A stretch of 64,000 nucleotides of DNA from Alnus glutinosa (GCF_958979055.1 NC_084886.1:50427654-50491653); one strand, 5' to 3'. Positions 37,611 through 53,700 are shown, numbered from the stretch's first letter. Notes: generated from the letters alone by a model not told the origin. A program made the numbers and translations.

Positions 37611-37910
37611 GGGTTTGTTTGGGTTTGCGATTTTAAAAAATGCGATTTTAAAATGTGCAATTTGAAAAAGTGATTTTTAAAAATGCAGTTAATCGTTTGG
37701 CAAAATTGCAGTTTGGCCTTTAAAATTGCTGGTTAGCCTTTAAAATTATGTTTTTTCTAAAAAGCATCTCCTTAACTGTGATTTAAAAAAACAATTTTCT
37801 GTATTTTCAAATCGTATTTTTTTAAAAACACAATTTCTAAATGATTTATTTTTGTAAATTAGTTTAGAATAGTATTTTTTATCTATAAAATTGCAAACTC
37901 AAACGCACCC
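37611..37910. mobile_element. GTTTGCGATTT-type MITE, copy 3
   Basis: 300 bp from GGGTTTGTTTGGGTTTGCG to the inverse AAACTCAAACGCACCC, flanked by TAAA on both sides (37607-37610 and 37911-37914). The interior is palindromic in large part. Confidence 0.8.
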
Positions 37911-38172
37911 TAAAAAAATTTGGTGTTGTTTCACAAGTACAGACCACCTTGGAAAAACCATGGGCCATTGGAGCTATTACGGCTAGAATTTTGGGTGGGC
38001 GTGGGGATTTTCAGAGATTGCTATAAAATATATTCTATTAGTAAGGACGGAATTAAAAATTTAATTTGCATTTTTTTTTTTTAAGGGAACGTCATTAATA
38101 AAATAAAAAATTATCCCAAAAACAAAAACAAAAACAAATTTTGGAACTACCCCGACAGATTTGGATCTCTTA

Positions 38173-38558
38173 GAGTACTAGCAGCAGATTCCTAACTATT
38201 TTTCCTATATTTAGGGAACAAAACTACTTTTTGTTTCCCTATAAAAAAATATCCCACAATAGATTCCCTTACTTTTCCCTATATCAATTAAATATCATTT
38301 TTTTACTCTTATTTTATTATTTTTCTCTCTTTCCCACTTTTTCTCTCTTCCCTATATCAATTAATTATACTTCATTTATATTAAAATAATACATAGGGAA
38401 TGAATAGTAGACATGTATATATTGGGAATCACTATTCATTCCCAACCCCCTCATCTAAATATAGGGCATCTGCTGTGGAAGGTTTTTTGATGTTTTTCAT
38501 GAAATTTTCCCTAAATATAGGGAAGGGAACCAATATAGGGTAACTGCTACTAGTGCTC
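38173..38558. mobile_element. Tourist-like MITE, copy T2
   Basis: Ends GAGTACTAGCAGCAG and the inverse CTGCTACTAGTGCTC; TTA on both sides (38170-38172 and 38559-38561). The interior repeats CCCTATATTTAGGG-type words. Directly abuts T3, sharing one TTA. Confidence 0.75.
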
Positions 38559-38561
38559 TTA

Positions 38562-38948
38562 GAGCATTACTAGCAGCTTCCCTATAAGGGATCTGTTCCC
38601 TAAATTTTAGGGAAAATTTTAAGAAAGTCAAAAAAATTATCCCACAGCAGTTTCCCTATAATTATCTGTTCCCTAGGAAGTGAACAGTGCTTCCCAATGC
38701 ATTGGGAAGCACTGTTCACCTCCCCATTCAATTGTTTATTCTAAAAATATAATATCTTTCTTACTTTATCTATTTCTTTTTCTTACTTTTAATTAAAGTA
38801 AAAGTAACAAAATAATATTTTAACGATATAGGAAAAAATGAAGGGAAGCTGCTGTGGGGTGTTTTTTAATAGGAAAGTAAAAAGTAGTTTTATTCCCTAC
38901 ATTTAGGAAAAATGAAGGAGAAAGAAAGGGAAGCTGCTAGGAATACTC
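38562..38948. mobile_element. Tourist-like MITE, copy T3
   Basis: Starts GAGCATTACTAGCAGCTT and ends with the inverse near AAGCTGCTAGGAATACTC. Left flank is TTA, shared with T2; right flank is TTC, one base off. Contains a perfect inner palindrome GAACAGTGCTTCCC/GGGAAGCACTGTTC around 38683-38717. Confidence 0.7.
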
Positions 38949-39194
38949 TTCCGATATATATCCCGCGGAAACAAAAGTGGGCAAATAAAATTGTGAAGGA
39001 GCTGTGAGAGAGTCCTCTGTCCAATCAGGAGCTCCTATATGCGAACAAGTAATTGGAGACATGAATAATACAAAAGGATCCCGAGGACCGGATCCCTACC
39101 CGTTTCCCCTTGATTCCATCGCTGCATTTGATGGATTTTATTTTATTTTATTTTTGTTAAACTATTCTTATAACTTTTGATTTTTTATTATTTT

Positions 39195-39560
39195 TTTAAA
39201 AAATGTATCCAAACTTTAAAAAATGTCAATTTAAGATATTTATATTTCAATTTCAACATTCTGTTATAATTTTTCGTTAAATCCTGTTAAATTTTTTAAA
39301 ATACTATTTTTTTTTAAAAAAAAAAAAAAAAGAGAAAAAATTGTTAGTCAGAATTTAACAGAATTTACAAAAATACCCATGTCTGAATCTTTGAAAAAAA
39401 AATTATCATTTTTTTAAAGAAAATAAATACAAGAGTATTTTAAAAATTTTGACAGTATTTAACAGAAAATTCTAACAAAATGTTGAAATTGAAAACAATT
39501 AAAAGATGAATATCTTAAATTGATATTTTTTAAAGTTTGTGTACATTTTTTTCAAAAGCG
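39195..39560. mobile_element. Long-inverted-repeat non-autonomous element
   Basis: Arms of about 100-150 bases: AAACTTTAAAAAATGTCAAT plus TTAAGATATT on the left (39212-39241) is matched in inverse near 39500-39535, and TTTCAATTTCAACATT by AATGTTGAAATTGAAA near 39480. The loop holds an A/T tract and GAATTTAACAG words. The long arms suggest a Mutator-like origin; exact ends were not found. Confidence 0.65.
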
Positions 39561-40246
39561 ACGAAATGAGTTTTAAGTGAAGTTTTTTCTTTTCTTTTTG
39601 CAAAACTAGCTATAACCCTTGTTATGATTGTTTGTTTGTTTATTTTTTATTATTATTAGAGATCCATATTCTGATTTTTTTTTTAAAAAAAAAAAGTAAA
39701 AAAATAAATAAAATCAGAATAAGGTTCTCTCAAATACTTATTCTGATTGTTGGTAGACTAACTTTTGCGCATTTAATTGCACCAGCGCCAGAAATAACAA
39801 TGCGCGTTAACTGCTACGTGGCAATCACGTGGTTTGACCCGTGTGATAAGAGTAGAACATCATCCTAATTCCTATCCCCCCGACTCAAATTAGAAATTAC
39901 AAAGCTTCCCTATGAATGCTTGCATAAATAACGGAATGTTTTTTTTTAAGTCACACTTTTTTTTTATTTTGCCACTTTTATCGATCGGCACGAAGCAAGT
40001 TTGCTCATGCATGACGATTCTAACAAAGAAATGTAATGTAATGTAATTTATTCTCTCATTCTTACATCATCATTACTACGATTAACAACTCTCCTACTGT
40101 ATTTTAGCCTAAACAATTAATTTGTCTTAAAAGTTTTTAAGCAGTTCGAAAATGATTAACATTTATCTTGCGTGTAAACTTGATCTACCTCTTAATAATT
40201 GAAGCCCGACATATAAAATTTAAATTGAAATAAAATATGAATAATA
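39561..40246. other. Spacer, no gene seen
   Basis: AT-rich with T/A runs. 39770-39850 is briefly GC-richer but encodes nothing recognisable. Confidence 0.45.
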
Positions 40247-40850
40247 TCAACATGCTGCATTCTGAAAAGAGCTCAAACTAGTTCTAATACCCATCAAAAA
40301 ATGTCCATATCTACTCATATGTTGCGGATCCATTTTGCTCTCCCCGACAATTTGTAGAGCGTCACCGTCTAGGAGAATATCAAACAAACACGCTTTCTTG
40401 CTGGAAATCACTGCGTGAAGTGTTGCCCAAGCTTCGGCCATGGTAGGATCAGCTCTAAAAAGATGGGTTGTGCTTCGAGCGGCCCATACATGTCCCACAC
40501 AGTCCCATGCAACAATCTCCACACCTAGCCGTCCTTGCTTTTACATGTATTGCTGCATCTCAATTTACTTTCACGGTTCCTGGAGGTGGAGCCTGCCATG
40601 CAACTAGCGGAGCGGTAGACATTTGAATGAAATCCTCATCCTCTGTCTCTTTGCTCTATTTGAAATCCTCCATGGAGGATTGAGCCTTCCGTAGAACCTA
40701 CCTAAGATTAGTGAACTCGCTTCCATGAACTACAGAGTTTATGTGAAACCAGATCTTACGAGCCAAACCTGCCAAAAGCTCCATTTCATCGATGTCATAA
40801 CGGCTCATCATTTCTTCGAGCACGTTGAAGAAGTTGTTACAACAGCTAAA
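40247..40850 (-). pseudogene. LINE-type RNase H relic
   Basis: On the minus strand a 91-codon frame (40522-40247) has the plant LINE RNase H pattern: MAEAWATLHA (with the catalytic Glu) and DILLDGDALQIV (catalytic Asp). Just upstream, in another frame, 40560-40600 reads WQAPPPGTVKVN, the usual lead-in to the RNase H core. Stops and frameshifts separate the pieces, so this is a dead fragment. It is related in kind, not copy, to the LINE at 57586-59450. Confidence 0.75.
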
Positions 40851-40887
40851 AATTGTAATTTAACATGGTATTATAGCTAAATATACT

Positions 40888-41205
40888 GAGTTCAACTATT
40901 GCCTATGTCATTCACCTTAATTTCAATTAAATATTTCACTTGTTATGTCGCACTTTATTAGGAAAAGTTTGAGCCCACACGTGATGGAGAGTGTTAGAAT
41001 ATTGATTAAATGATTAAATTTATCATTTTGTATCAGCTTAAGATATTGAGTTCAACCTTGTATTTGTCATTTACCTTTGATTTCAATTAAATATTTCACG
41101 TGTTGGGTCTCACTTATTATGAGGAGTTTATGCTCACACATGAAGGAGAGTGTTTGAATATTGGTTAATGATTAATTTTATCATTTTGTATCAGCTTAAA
41201 CTTTT
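40888..41205. repeat. Two-copy repeat, 160-bp period, LTR-derived
   Basis: GAGTTCAAC at 40888 recurs at 41048. Both units contain TTTCAATTAAATATTTCAC, GGAGAGTGTT and GAATATTG, and end with CATTTTGTATCAGCTTAA. TGTTAGAATATTGATTAAAT (40991-41010) followed by GTATCAG resembles an LTR start and a tRNA-Met primer site, as near 63605-63690, so these are probably retroelement scraps. Confidence 0.65.
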
Positions 41206-41272
41206 AAGATAAACAACGATTTAATAAAAATAAAGGAAAAATGATAAATTTAATCCTTAGTTAATATTATAA

Positions 41273-41411
41273 GAGTAATGCTATATACCACAACCTTGGT
41301 TTTTTTTTTTACTCCCCATTTTAACAATAACTAATCCAGAGGTTGATTGGAGCTGCCACATTAGCATTATAATATATTTATATGATAAAAATGCAGTATA
41401 TAGCATAACTC
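41273..41411. mobile_element. Foldback MITE, Mutator-like, copy C
   Basis: 139 bp, ends GAGTAATGCTATATACCACA and the inverse TGCAGTATATAGCATAACTC. A perfect 9-bp duplication atattataa flanks it (41264-41272 and 41412-41420). The first bases match copies A and B but the interior differs. Confidence 0.88.
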
Positions 41412-42544
41412 ATATTATAAAATCACTTTAGTAGTTTCTAGTAATCCATTTTCATTTAGAGATGATTTGCTACACTCTTATCTCACTTTCATCCCATTAC
41501 GCTTATGTGACGGTGCTCATCGGTCTTTGGATCGGTCAATATTTTTTTAAAAAAAAGAAAAGAGTTAACGGTCAATATATATAGCATTACTTTAAGAATA
41601 GAGTCGAAATTATTGGTATATCACAAAATACTAATGCAGTAGTCCCAGCAAATTTTTTTTATTCTTAATTTTTTAACAATATCTTATTTAAAGAGCAGTT
41701 GAAATTGTCAAATCAAGAATAAAAATACAGTAGGGAGCACATTGCTTTAAAGTTTGAAACTGAGTATGTATGTGTGTCCATCTCCAATGCACAAACAACA
41801 TTGTCTGCTTGTTGGGGGTTGGGTGTTGAAGATGACTTTTGCAGTTCACAATCACACAAAAAGTGATGAAAGAAAGGCGGACAAGCAGAGGTAGCTGAAG
41901 CTGTGTAGGGCTCTGTTTTTTTCTAACTATAGGCTGATGATCGATCATCATATTAAATTTATTAATCCTCCCTGTATAATCTTTTGCTTTTTTTCACCTT
42001 TGTTGATAAAAATGCAGTGGACATCCTTTTCATAGGCTTTGCTCTCTTGTACATCAAGACAATGACCAAACACTGAAACCCCTATTAAAGTGACTGCTAA
42101 TTTTTGCTTGGATTGCAAGGGGGGAAAATGATTGTCATCTAGGGTTAATCCTGTTCCACCTAAAGTTGAAGTAAATTGCCTTGTTAACTGGGAACCAGAA
42201 CCTCTTTTACTTTTTGACTTTTCAGGGTTTTTATGGCTTTAAAGGAGACATTAACCTAACCTAATTATTACTACTTTAGTAGTAATGTCATTACTTATTC
42301 TTCTTATCATTCCCATTTTGCGGCATGTGTTTAACTTTAGCATAAATTGGTCGGCAATTTCATCATGGACACATTTCTCCTCTAAATTGGGTCAAAGTAA
42401 ACTAATTTATAAAATTATCATATATTTTTCAAATACGTGAGAAATATATATTATTTTTTTAATAGTATGAAAAAATTACATTTTTTTTTTAAAAAAAATT
42501 AAAACTAAACTAAACTATTTTTAAATAAAAAACTAGATAAAGGC

Positions 42545-42890
42545 AAAATTAGTCGGTATGATTGGTCTAAATCACAAATTGCTCACTGCGGAATAAAAAA
42601 TAGGAGAAAATGCAAAATCAATCATTGATGTTGGCATAAATTACAAATCACTCATTACGATATAAAAAATAATTCAAAGATCCACAGGGTAGGCTAAAAT
42701 AATAATTTAGTTACTGGAGTCTAATTTCATCAAAACACTTGACGGAGTTCGTTAGTGTGACACATCAGCACCAAAAGAAAGATGACACATGTCACTCTTA
42801 ACAAATATATATATATAAACTTAAAAATTTATCCAAAAAATAAGAATTTTAGTTTTTGTATTAATCCACCCCCTTGGGGTTTTTTTTCTT
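42545..42890. mobile_element. Partial long-inverted-repeat element (E4)
   Basis: Holds only one arm of the E1/E3 type: AAATTACAAATCACTC, TTGACGGAGTTCGTTAGTG, ACACATGTCACTCTTAAC and the start of a core (CCACCCCCTTGGGG). The opposite arm is missing. Confidence 0.5.
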
Positions 42891-45900
<3,010 letters not shown>

Positions 45901-45910
45901 CGAGAGACAC

Positions 45911-46547
45911 ACAGAGAGAGGGAGAGAGAGAGAGAGAGAGAGAGTCCAAAAAGCTCAAAATTTCCATGGATGCTTTGATCTACGCCCTCCTCAGTTTCAA
46001 AGAAATCTCTTAGAAACAAGCCCATGTAAGCAAAATTTTATATTTTCATTGAAAAAGATCACATTTTTATTTGTTTGTAAAACAATTTTGTTCTATATGC
46101 ACGTGTTTTGTGATTCATTTCTTCAAGTGTTATAAGATCTTCAAATTCCGTTGATGGGTTTTTTTCTCTGTGTGCTGAGAAGTGTATTGGATCCTTAATT
46201 TGCTGCAAAATTCTGGGTTCAATGAATTTTTATTTTCATTTTCTTTTGGGTCTTGTGTGATTAAATTATGGATTTTTAATGCGTGGGAGACCAGGTTCAA
46301 TGGTGGTGGATTGGGATCCATGTTGGATCTCTTGGTTTTTGTTTCATTGTTATTGTTATCATTGTTAGTTGTTTAATATAATATATCTGTTACACTAATC
46401 CTGGATTTTTGTGTTTTTGTTTTTCCATTTTTTTTTAGTTTTTCGAGGGTTGCTTGTTTGGAGGGAATTTAGGATTTGGCACATTGCCTTTGCCTTAAAA
46501 TGTTGGTTTTCTTGAGGTGGGGTTTCATGGGTTGAACACAAAGAATA
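45911..46547 (+). promoter_or_regulatory. Probable 5' leader of the WD40 gene with GA repeat and leader intron
   Basis: A GA tract (45911-45944) is followed by a likely leader intron: GTAAGC at 46026 and TTTTTTAG ending at 46438, about 413 bp, T-rich. The remaining leader is 46439-46547 and includes no in-frame upstream ATG that reaches the gene. Transcription start was not seen; this is inferred from splice signals. Confidence 0.5.
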
Positions 46548-49500
46548 ATGGGTAGTTTGAGCGAAGACGAAGAATATCGATTTTTCGATGCTCAAGAGGA
46601 TATATCATGGATATCAGATGCAAATTCCGATAGCATTGAGGTATCTGAGGCTAGTTGTAGTTATGATATATGGATTCGGAGCCCAGGAAGTGTTAAAGAG
46701 CGTCGGAGTAAGTTTTTAAATTGGATGGGGTTGAGTTTGGATCGCATTGGACGTGAGAATCCAGTAGATGTATGTAGTGATGCACCGGAAGAAGTGGTTG
46801 ATAGAATTAGAGAGAATAGTGGGGCTGTGTTGAGAACCTTAGGTTTCGAAGGTGAGTTTTATTCGAACCGGTCCTCAATGACTTGTTCTAAAGATGATAC
46901 GTATTCTTCCAAACAGTGTAGTCCGGGGGAGAACTTTGTATGCAGAGATGGGAATTCCGGTAGAGAAGCAGGTTTGGGTCAGTCAGTAAGGGCTGAAGAG
47001 TCGGAGGATACTTCTGTGTCATCGATTTCGTTTCAACAACTGATAGAGAAGGAAGTTGAGACAGACAATGTGGTGGGGTCAATGAAGAGAACTAAGAAGG
47101 GTTGGTTGAGTAGATTACGCACCATGGCGTGTGTTGTTGATAGTCAAGGGGATGCCGGTCAACTAAGACCTGGTGACAATGATGCAATTCTACGTTCCAG
47201 GGTTCAAAGAGTTAAGGTCCGCCAATGCAGGAAACAGTTGAAAGAACTTTCAGCTCTTTATATGGGGCAAGATATCCAAGCCCATGAGGGTCCAATTTTG
47301 ACTATGAAATTTAGTCCTGATGGGCAGTATCTTGCAAGTGCTGGTGAGGATGGGATTGTTCGATTGTGGCAGGTTGTGGAGGATGAGAGGTCTAACGAAA
47401 TTGACATTCCGGAAATAGACCCTTCCTGCATATATTTCACAGTGGATCATCTCTCTGAATTGAAGCCCCTCTTTGTGGATAAAGAGAAAATTGGAAAATT
47501 GAAGAGCCTGAGGAATAATACCTCAGATTCAGCATGTGTGATTTTTCCCCCTAAAGTCTTCCGCATATTGGAAAAACCATTGCATGAGTTCCATGGGCAC
47601 AGTGGCGAGATCTTGGATCTCTCATGGTCAAAGAATAATGTAAGTGATTATTTGAAAGCCAATTTAATTTTATGAATTAAACAAAAATATTATTGATTTC
47701 ACGGAATGTGATGTTTGTTATGGTGCAGTATCTGCTCTCTTCATCAATTGACAAAACTGTTCGTCTGTGGCAAGTGGGATGTGAGCATTGCCTCAAAGTG
47801 TTTTCACATAGTAATTATGGTGCGTTCCTTGATGTTTCTTTGTTTCATGCTAAAATATATTTGGTTAGTTAAGGAATTTTGCAGGGCTGAATAAATATTG
47901 GGGCAAAATATCCTGATACTATCATGTTATGTTGGATTTGTTTTGGCCATATGTATTATGTTGTATCTATAGCAATGGTCTTAACGTTATTTTATGATGT
48001 GATGTGATGCAGTGACCTGCGTTCAATTTAACCCTGTTGATGATGATTACTTCATCAGTGGTTCGATAGATGGAAAAGTTCGCATTTGGGCTATTCCTGG
48101 TTGTCAAGTTGTTGATTGGACTGATATAAGAGAAATTGTCACTGCAGTGTGCTATCGCCCTGATGGACAGGTTTGGGGATTTTCTTGTTCCTGTGACTTG
48201 TAGAAAAGGTGATTAATAGTAACTGATCTTATATTAAGAATCTCTTTCATTCTATTACAGGGGAGCGTTGTTGGCTCTATGACTGGCATTTGCCGCTTTT
48301 ACAATGTATCAGGTATGCTAATTGATAAGCACTTGCACCTCTGCGCTCCTTTGCTTTGCTTCCTTTGTGAATTGTGGATGAGTTGCAGCTGGTATTTAGA
48401 AATAATTGTTTATAGGAAATTGACTAGTGGTATGATAAATCTATCTGCATGCTGGCTTTCTAATTTGTGATGATAGTCAAGTGATACTATAATAGGACTT
48501 ATCTGTATAACATCTTTCCCGGATATCATTATGATTGGTTGACTATGGTTATGCCCTTAATGGATAGTGTAAAAACAATGTGGTTAGATAGTTTTTTTTT
48601 TTATTCGGTTCAAGGAGTTTGTCTTATGCAAGTAGAGAATTGTGCATTTATGGTAAGATGTATAGAAAATTAGATCTGTTTTCAGAACCTCCAGTTGATA
48701 AGGTTTTGTAACTTTTGTAGTAGATGGAATAGAAGAAAGTAATCTGCTAAGCATGCATGTGGAGTACTCTGAACAAAGTAGCCCAGATACTTCCTCTAAA
48801 GTGTGGATATGCTCTTTTCTGATAACAGTTTCAGTAAGAAATTTAGGAGTGTCGGATGGCAGCTTAGTTTAACTAAGCTGCTTAAGATGAATCTGATGTT
48901 AATTACATTAGTCTATCAAAAGTAAGTCTTAGCCTGAATTGTATGCTTGCCTTGGCTGGAATACAAATATTAAGTTTGAAGTAGTTTAAGAAAAGAGTGT
49001 CATATTTGTTTGTTTTACTTTCTTTCTTTCTTTTTTCAGTTGAAGGATTTGAGTTCTTGTGACTCATTTTAGAAATATTCTCTTGAGACGGAAGTATTTG
49101 GGTCACTATATCCCATTCTGGACTTGTTGACTTCCATGGAAAATGCTACCTCTGACACTGGCTTTATAATTATGTTGTAGAATGACCTTTGCATTGGTTA
49201 AAATTTGGAGTACCAGTTGAATTAACCAAGTGGTTCTGTTTTGCTTTGACCAGATAATCATTTGCAATTGGATGCCCAAGTATGCGTGCACAGTAAAAAA
49301 AAAACACCCTGCAAAAGGATTACTGGCTTCCAGGTAGTTAGTATTTGCATTGTTCTTGGTTTGCTTCTTTTGGTTTTTTCCTTTATTTTTATTCTATACC
49401 TTTTCATTTGAGAGAAACAGTTGTCCCTCATTATATTTTATTTTAATTCAGTTTTTCCCACAAGACTCTGGCAAAATAATGGTCACCTGTGCTGATTCAC

Positions 49501-50364
49501 AAGTCAGAATCCTTCATGGGACTAATGTGATTGGCAAATACAAGGGTACGCACTTGATCTTCATCTGTTTTTCATGAATTAATGTTAAATAATAGATTTT
49601 TTTTGGGGTCCAACATTGAGGCCCCTTTTGAGGAAGTTTACTGCCTTGTGTAAGTTATGCAACAATTGCTTGTTTTTTAATTAGCAAAATCAGAATTCTA
49701 TTTTATGTCGAGTTCATGTTGTGAAACCCAAATGACCATACAAAATGGTAGTGTGGAAGCATTGTGACATCTATTGCTGTTTCTAATGAATTATTAGTTT
49801 CTAAATTTTCCCTCTTTTCTCTCTCTAGGCCTTCGTAACACGGGAAACCTTATATCTGCATCTTTCACCTCAGATGGGAAACACATTGTTTCAGCTTCCG
49901 AGGATTCTAATGTATATTTATGGAACTGCAGTAGTGAGGAAGACACTGCCCTCGCCCAAGCCAAAAATATTAGGTCTTGTGAACACTTCTCCATCAATGC
50001 ATCTGTTGCAATACCTTGGTGCGGTCTGAAATGTGGGAACTCATTAAGTAGAGGGCACTTTCCAGTCTTGGGTGAGAATCTGGCAGAAAATCTGCCTTTT
50101 CCTTCACCTGCTTGTTTCTCTCTGAGCCAAGAATTCCTCTTAGAGTCTTTTCCCAAGGGATCTGCAACTTGGCCAGAGGAGAAGCTTCCTACTTCAAGCC
50201 CAATTAGCAAGACATCTGCAGTGCATAAATCTCAATACAAGTTTTTGAAAACTTCTTGCCAGAACACATCCAGTTCTCATGTGTGGGGTCTGGTTATTGT
50301 GACTGCAGGCTGGGATGGACGGATAAAGTCATTCCACAATTATGGGTTACCAGTACCTCTTTGA
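46548..50364 (+). CDS. WD40-repeat protein (WDR44-like plant family, seven exons)
   Basis: Seven-bladed beta-propeller scaffold of unknown molecular role. Exons: 46548-47639, 47729-47819, 48013-48170, 48261-48312, 49254-49333, 49452-49545, 49829-50364; GT/AG introns and all phases agree, 700 aa. The N-terminal third is acidic and holds the plant family motif [19 protein letters not shown] (about residues 43-61). WD repeats start at about 243: [56 protein letters not shown], then four more divergent ones ending ..[16 protein letters not shown]. An insertion separates repeats 1 and 2 (about 277-344). The Arabidopsis relatives are, from memory, At5g24320 and At5g53500. The ATG at 46548 opens the only long frame and follows the likely leader intron. 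Confidence 0.93.
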
Positions 50365-51689
50365 AATATCAGTGGCTTGGCAGAGGGTTTCTAAAGAATC
50401 AGAATTGTGATACCTTAGGTTGCAAATTTTCATGTTAGTTCAAACATCAAGTCACTTAACCTTTGTTGTGATACCCCCGGTTGACTACCACATGCTGCAA
50501 ATCTGATGTTGGGAAAGTGGACAAGTGACTTTTCATTTGGCAGCATCAACCACCATAATAGGTTCTGCTTTGAACATTAGTAGCCATGTGCAGTGTGGAT
50601 GATCTTGACACTTTTGGGTTTTTTTCCCGGCGGGCCCCTTCTCAGATATCAAGTGTATTATCGCGGATCTCGTTCATGACAAGTGGCATCAGTTCCATGG
50701 TTGTAATATAATCCAACTTGGGATCGGCAAGTGGCTGAGGTGAGCTTATCTGGATACTTTGCTCAATTTTGCAACCTGATTTGTTATTCTAAGAAGTTTT
50801 GTCTGCCGGCCGGAAAAAAAGGGCGTGAAGTCATGTGTTAGGAGAGCCAATTTGAGATGTTATCTATGGATAATGCTAGTGCATGTGGGGCCTTGTATAC
50901 CCATTTCCTTTTGCTCTTTAAAAATGCGAGGGGAATCCGAGAGCTGGTGGTTGCAGTTTATTTGGGAAAAAAAATGGTGGGGAACTTGGCCATGATAATG
51001 TCTTGGCTGCTTTGAATGATTGAAGTGTTTGTCTGCCATTTCCGATCCGTGCCATGGTAGGGCCAGTTATAACTGGGGGCGTGGTGGCCGGCCATTTTCC
51101 ACAAAAATGGATTAATTTTCTCACCCTTGTGCTTTAATGCAATACGTTGAATTTGGTTACCAAGGACATCTCTACTCTTTAACTTGTTCACTGCTCGAGT
51201 AGCGATCGCTTCTTTTGTTTTTTGCTAACAGAACCTGCAGCTGTCACTCCCAATTTTCAGTCTAACATCACCTTGGATTAGCAGAGTATAACCATTGATA
51301 TTTATAAGCTCGATGCAATTTCCTCTCGAGTTTAGCATATATGTAACTGTAATTTCCTTTGTAAATACAGATTTTTCGGCACCTGCTTTACTTGTTTATA
51401 CCTGTAGCAAAATGGTCGAAAAGCAATAAAAGTAAGAAGAGAGTAGAATATGGGTTTTGCACTTGTACTACTTGCGTGGTGAATGATGGTATCTTTCCCT
51501 TTGGATTCTCCATGGCACTTTGGATTCCCCACTTTCGACTAAGAACATTTAATATGGAACAAAGTTTTTCTCTAAATTGGTTTGTCCATTAAACTAACGT
51601 GCATCTAAAATGCATAAATCGGTGCTACCTGGTTAGGCACCGATGAGAGCAAGAAAGACCTACTTTTGGATAGAAGTAGAATTATCAAG
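50365..51689. other. WD40 gene 3' flank, no further gene seen
   Basis: Gene-like base composition for at least 1 kb, probably 3' UTR and read-through sequence. The frame at 51392-51592 lacks any known domain. Confidence 0.45.
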
Positions 51690-51965
51690 GTTTCAATAAT
51701 TTAACGCCGTGCCACTTCACGACTAATCACAATTTGACAAGTGTCTCACATGTATCATTAATATAAATTTTTTTTTTTAAAACAAAAAAAAAAAAGAAAA
51801 AAGTTAAGGGGGTGATCGAACTATTTTTTTAGCCAAATGAAAGTGGCTGAACAATCTCAAATGGCCAAATGGAGGTGGCCAAACAACCCTCAATGGCTAC
51901 GGGGATGGTTCGGCCACGCCCTGATCAGCATAGGGTGTGGTCGAGTCACCCCCATTTAAGACTGA
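51690..51965. mobile_element. Partial long-inverted-repeat element with GC core (E5)
   Basis: One arm (ACGCCGTGCCACTTCACGAC, TGTCTCACATGTATCATTAA), an A/T tract, then the core with GGAGGTGGCCAAAC, GGTTCGGCCACG and GTCACCCCC. The second arm appears lost. The core resembles E2 (GGTTCGGCCA). Confidence 0.55.
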
Positions 51966-52570
51966 AGTGTTCATTTGATTTCATGTTAAACCATATGTCT
52001 GCATAAAAGATTCAACCCTTAAATATATTGGGTAGATGGTCTTAAAAAATTTTGTAAACGTAAGAATAGAAAGCTGGTGTTGATATGAAATCTTGGTCTG
52101 TGGTTGAGAAAATTATTGTAGGGCAAAGATGGCACGATAATTTAGTTTGGTATATGCCCTTTCCAGTGATGGATTTAGGTTTGAACTTGTTGAGTTTAAT
52201 ACATTTTAAAAAAGTTAAAGTTAACATACCCCATCATAAAATAGTGATGGTGTATTGAGGAAATGAATCTAGAGTCATGAGACAGGAAGTTTGTGTGAAA
52301 AGCATAAGTAATTAACTTTGTCGGAGAAGAAGGGGAGGGTAAAAGCATAAACAGGCAGGTCACATGAAAAGAGCAAAATAATGAAACATTTTACAGCCAC
52401 GGAGGTTGTGCAATTAGAAGACAATAAAGAACAAAACGTATGATTAGTTTCTTGGACAAAAAAATCAGTGTCTTAGGCTTAGCTGTAACCCTACTTAACC
52501 TCCTTTCATTGAACACAAAAAAGAATAAATTAAGTGTAATTATAGGACAGTGTATTTCTTTCTTTCTCTT

Positions 52571-52601
<31 letters not shown>

Positions 52602-53530
52602 GTTTTGAATGCGCAAACCACCTTTAGATCATAACTCTCTACAATTATTTGTCAGAATTTAAGAGAATTCGGACAGGTGATTGTGAAGACTACTTATGAG
52701 ATTCGTCAGACTGAATAAGTGGTTAGACAGCTCAATTTTTATTTAGTCATGTAGATCTCATAAATGGTCTCTTACAATCACCTGCCCAAATTTAATCTCT
52801 CAAATTCAAACAAATAATTATAAAGAATCCTAAACCCGCCTAGTTCATGACATACACTCAAACAAATAATTGTAAAAATTGTGTCCATAGATTAGGTAGG
52901 ACAAGAAGGATAGGTTTTTATCAGCTTGGCAAAGGTAATTTGTTATGGGGATCTAAATGCAAATCCCCGACAAAGAAGCATATCACCATTGTCCCCGCCT
53001 GCCATCTATCTACCTTTACACTTTTGTCATTAACTTGTTAGTAGGATCCAAGTACAAGTACACTAATGACATTATTTAAATAAACATTTTTTAACTCTTT
53101 GATCAGGATTTTTTTTTTTGGAAAAAAAAAAATGATTGTTGTGGAGACTCATTTGTTGCCGTACAATAATTATGGGATGTGGTTTTTTTCTTGAATAATT
53201 ATGTAGAAATTTGACTTTCTTTGGAAATGATGTATTAAAAAACTCATTTATATTTATATCACATCAAAAAATTAAAAACTACTTTTATATTTATATCACA
53301 TCAAACTATTCTTTTAACTAAAACACAATAAACACATTCTAAAAGGCATTAACAAACGCAAGGATAATAGTACTTGTTAAGTAGTGCTCCAAGCCTCCAA
53401 TAACACTTTAGTAGAAGCCTTCGATAAAGAACATAATTCTCTAAATTGGGTTTGAGAAAATCTTTCAAACTCAGCTTATTAAACTGATATTTATTTTTAG
53501 AGTATATAATTCTTATACACATTTTTAATA
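51966..53530. other. Spacer, no gene seen
   Basis: AT-rich. 52650-52815 is a loose palindrome (CAGAATTTAAGAGAATTCGGACAG-type words, inverted near 52780), perhaps an old MITE. A T run lies at 52571-52600. Confidence 0.45.
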
Positions 53531-53700
53531 ATAATAAAAAAAATGCTACAAATCATTCTGTTGTCTATTTACTTTACATTTCCGTACATCTATTTTGCAA
53601 ATCAACTTTTGAATTTACATGTAGATTCCACAAATTCAATAGTTGATTTACAAAAGGGATGGACTGCAAATGGACAGCATCATGATGTGTAACACGTCCC
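53531..53700. mobile_element. Foldback MITE, Mutator-like, copy D
   Basis: About 170 bp with inverted words GCTACAAATCATTCTGTTGTC and its diverged partner GACAGCATCATGATGTGTAAC, and an inner TTGTAAATCAAC palindrome. The flanking tttttaata (53522-53530 and 53701-53709) is a perfect 9-bp duplication. The ends are more diverged than copies A-C. Confidence 0.75.
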
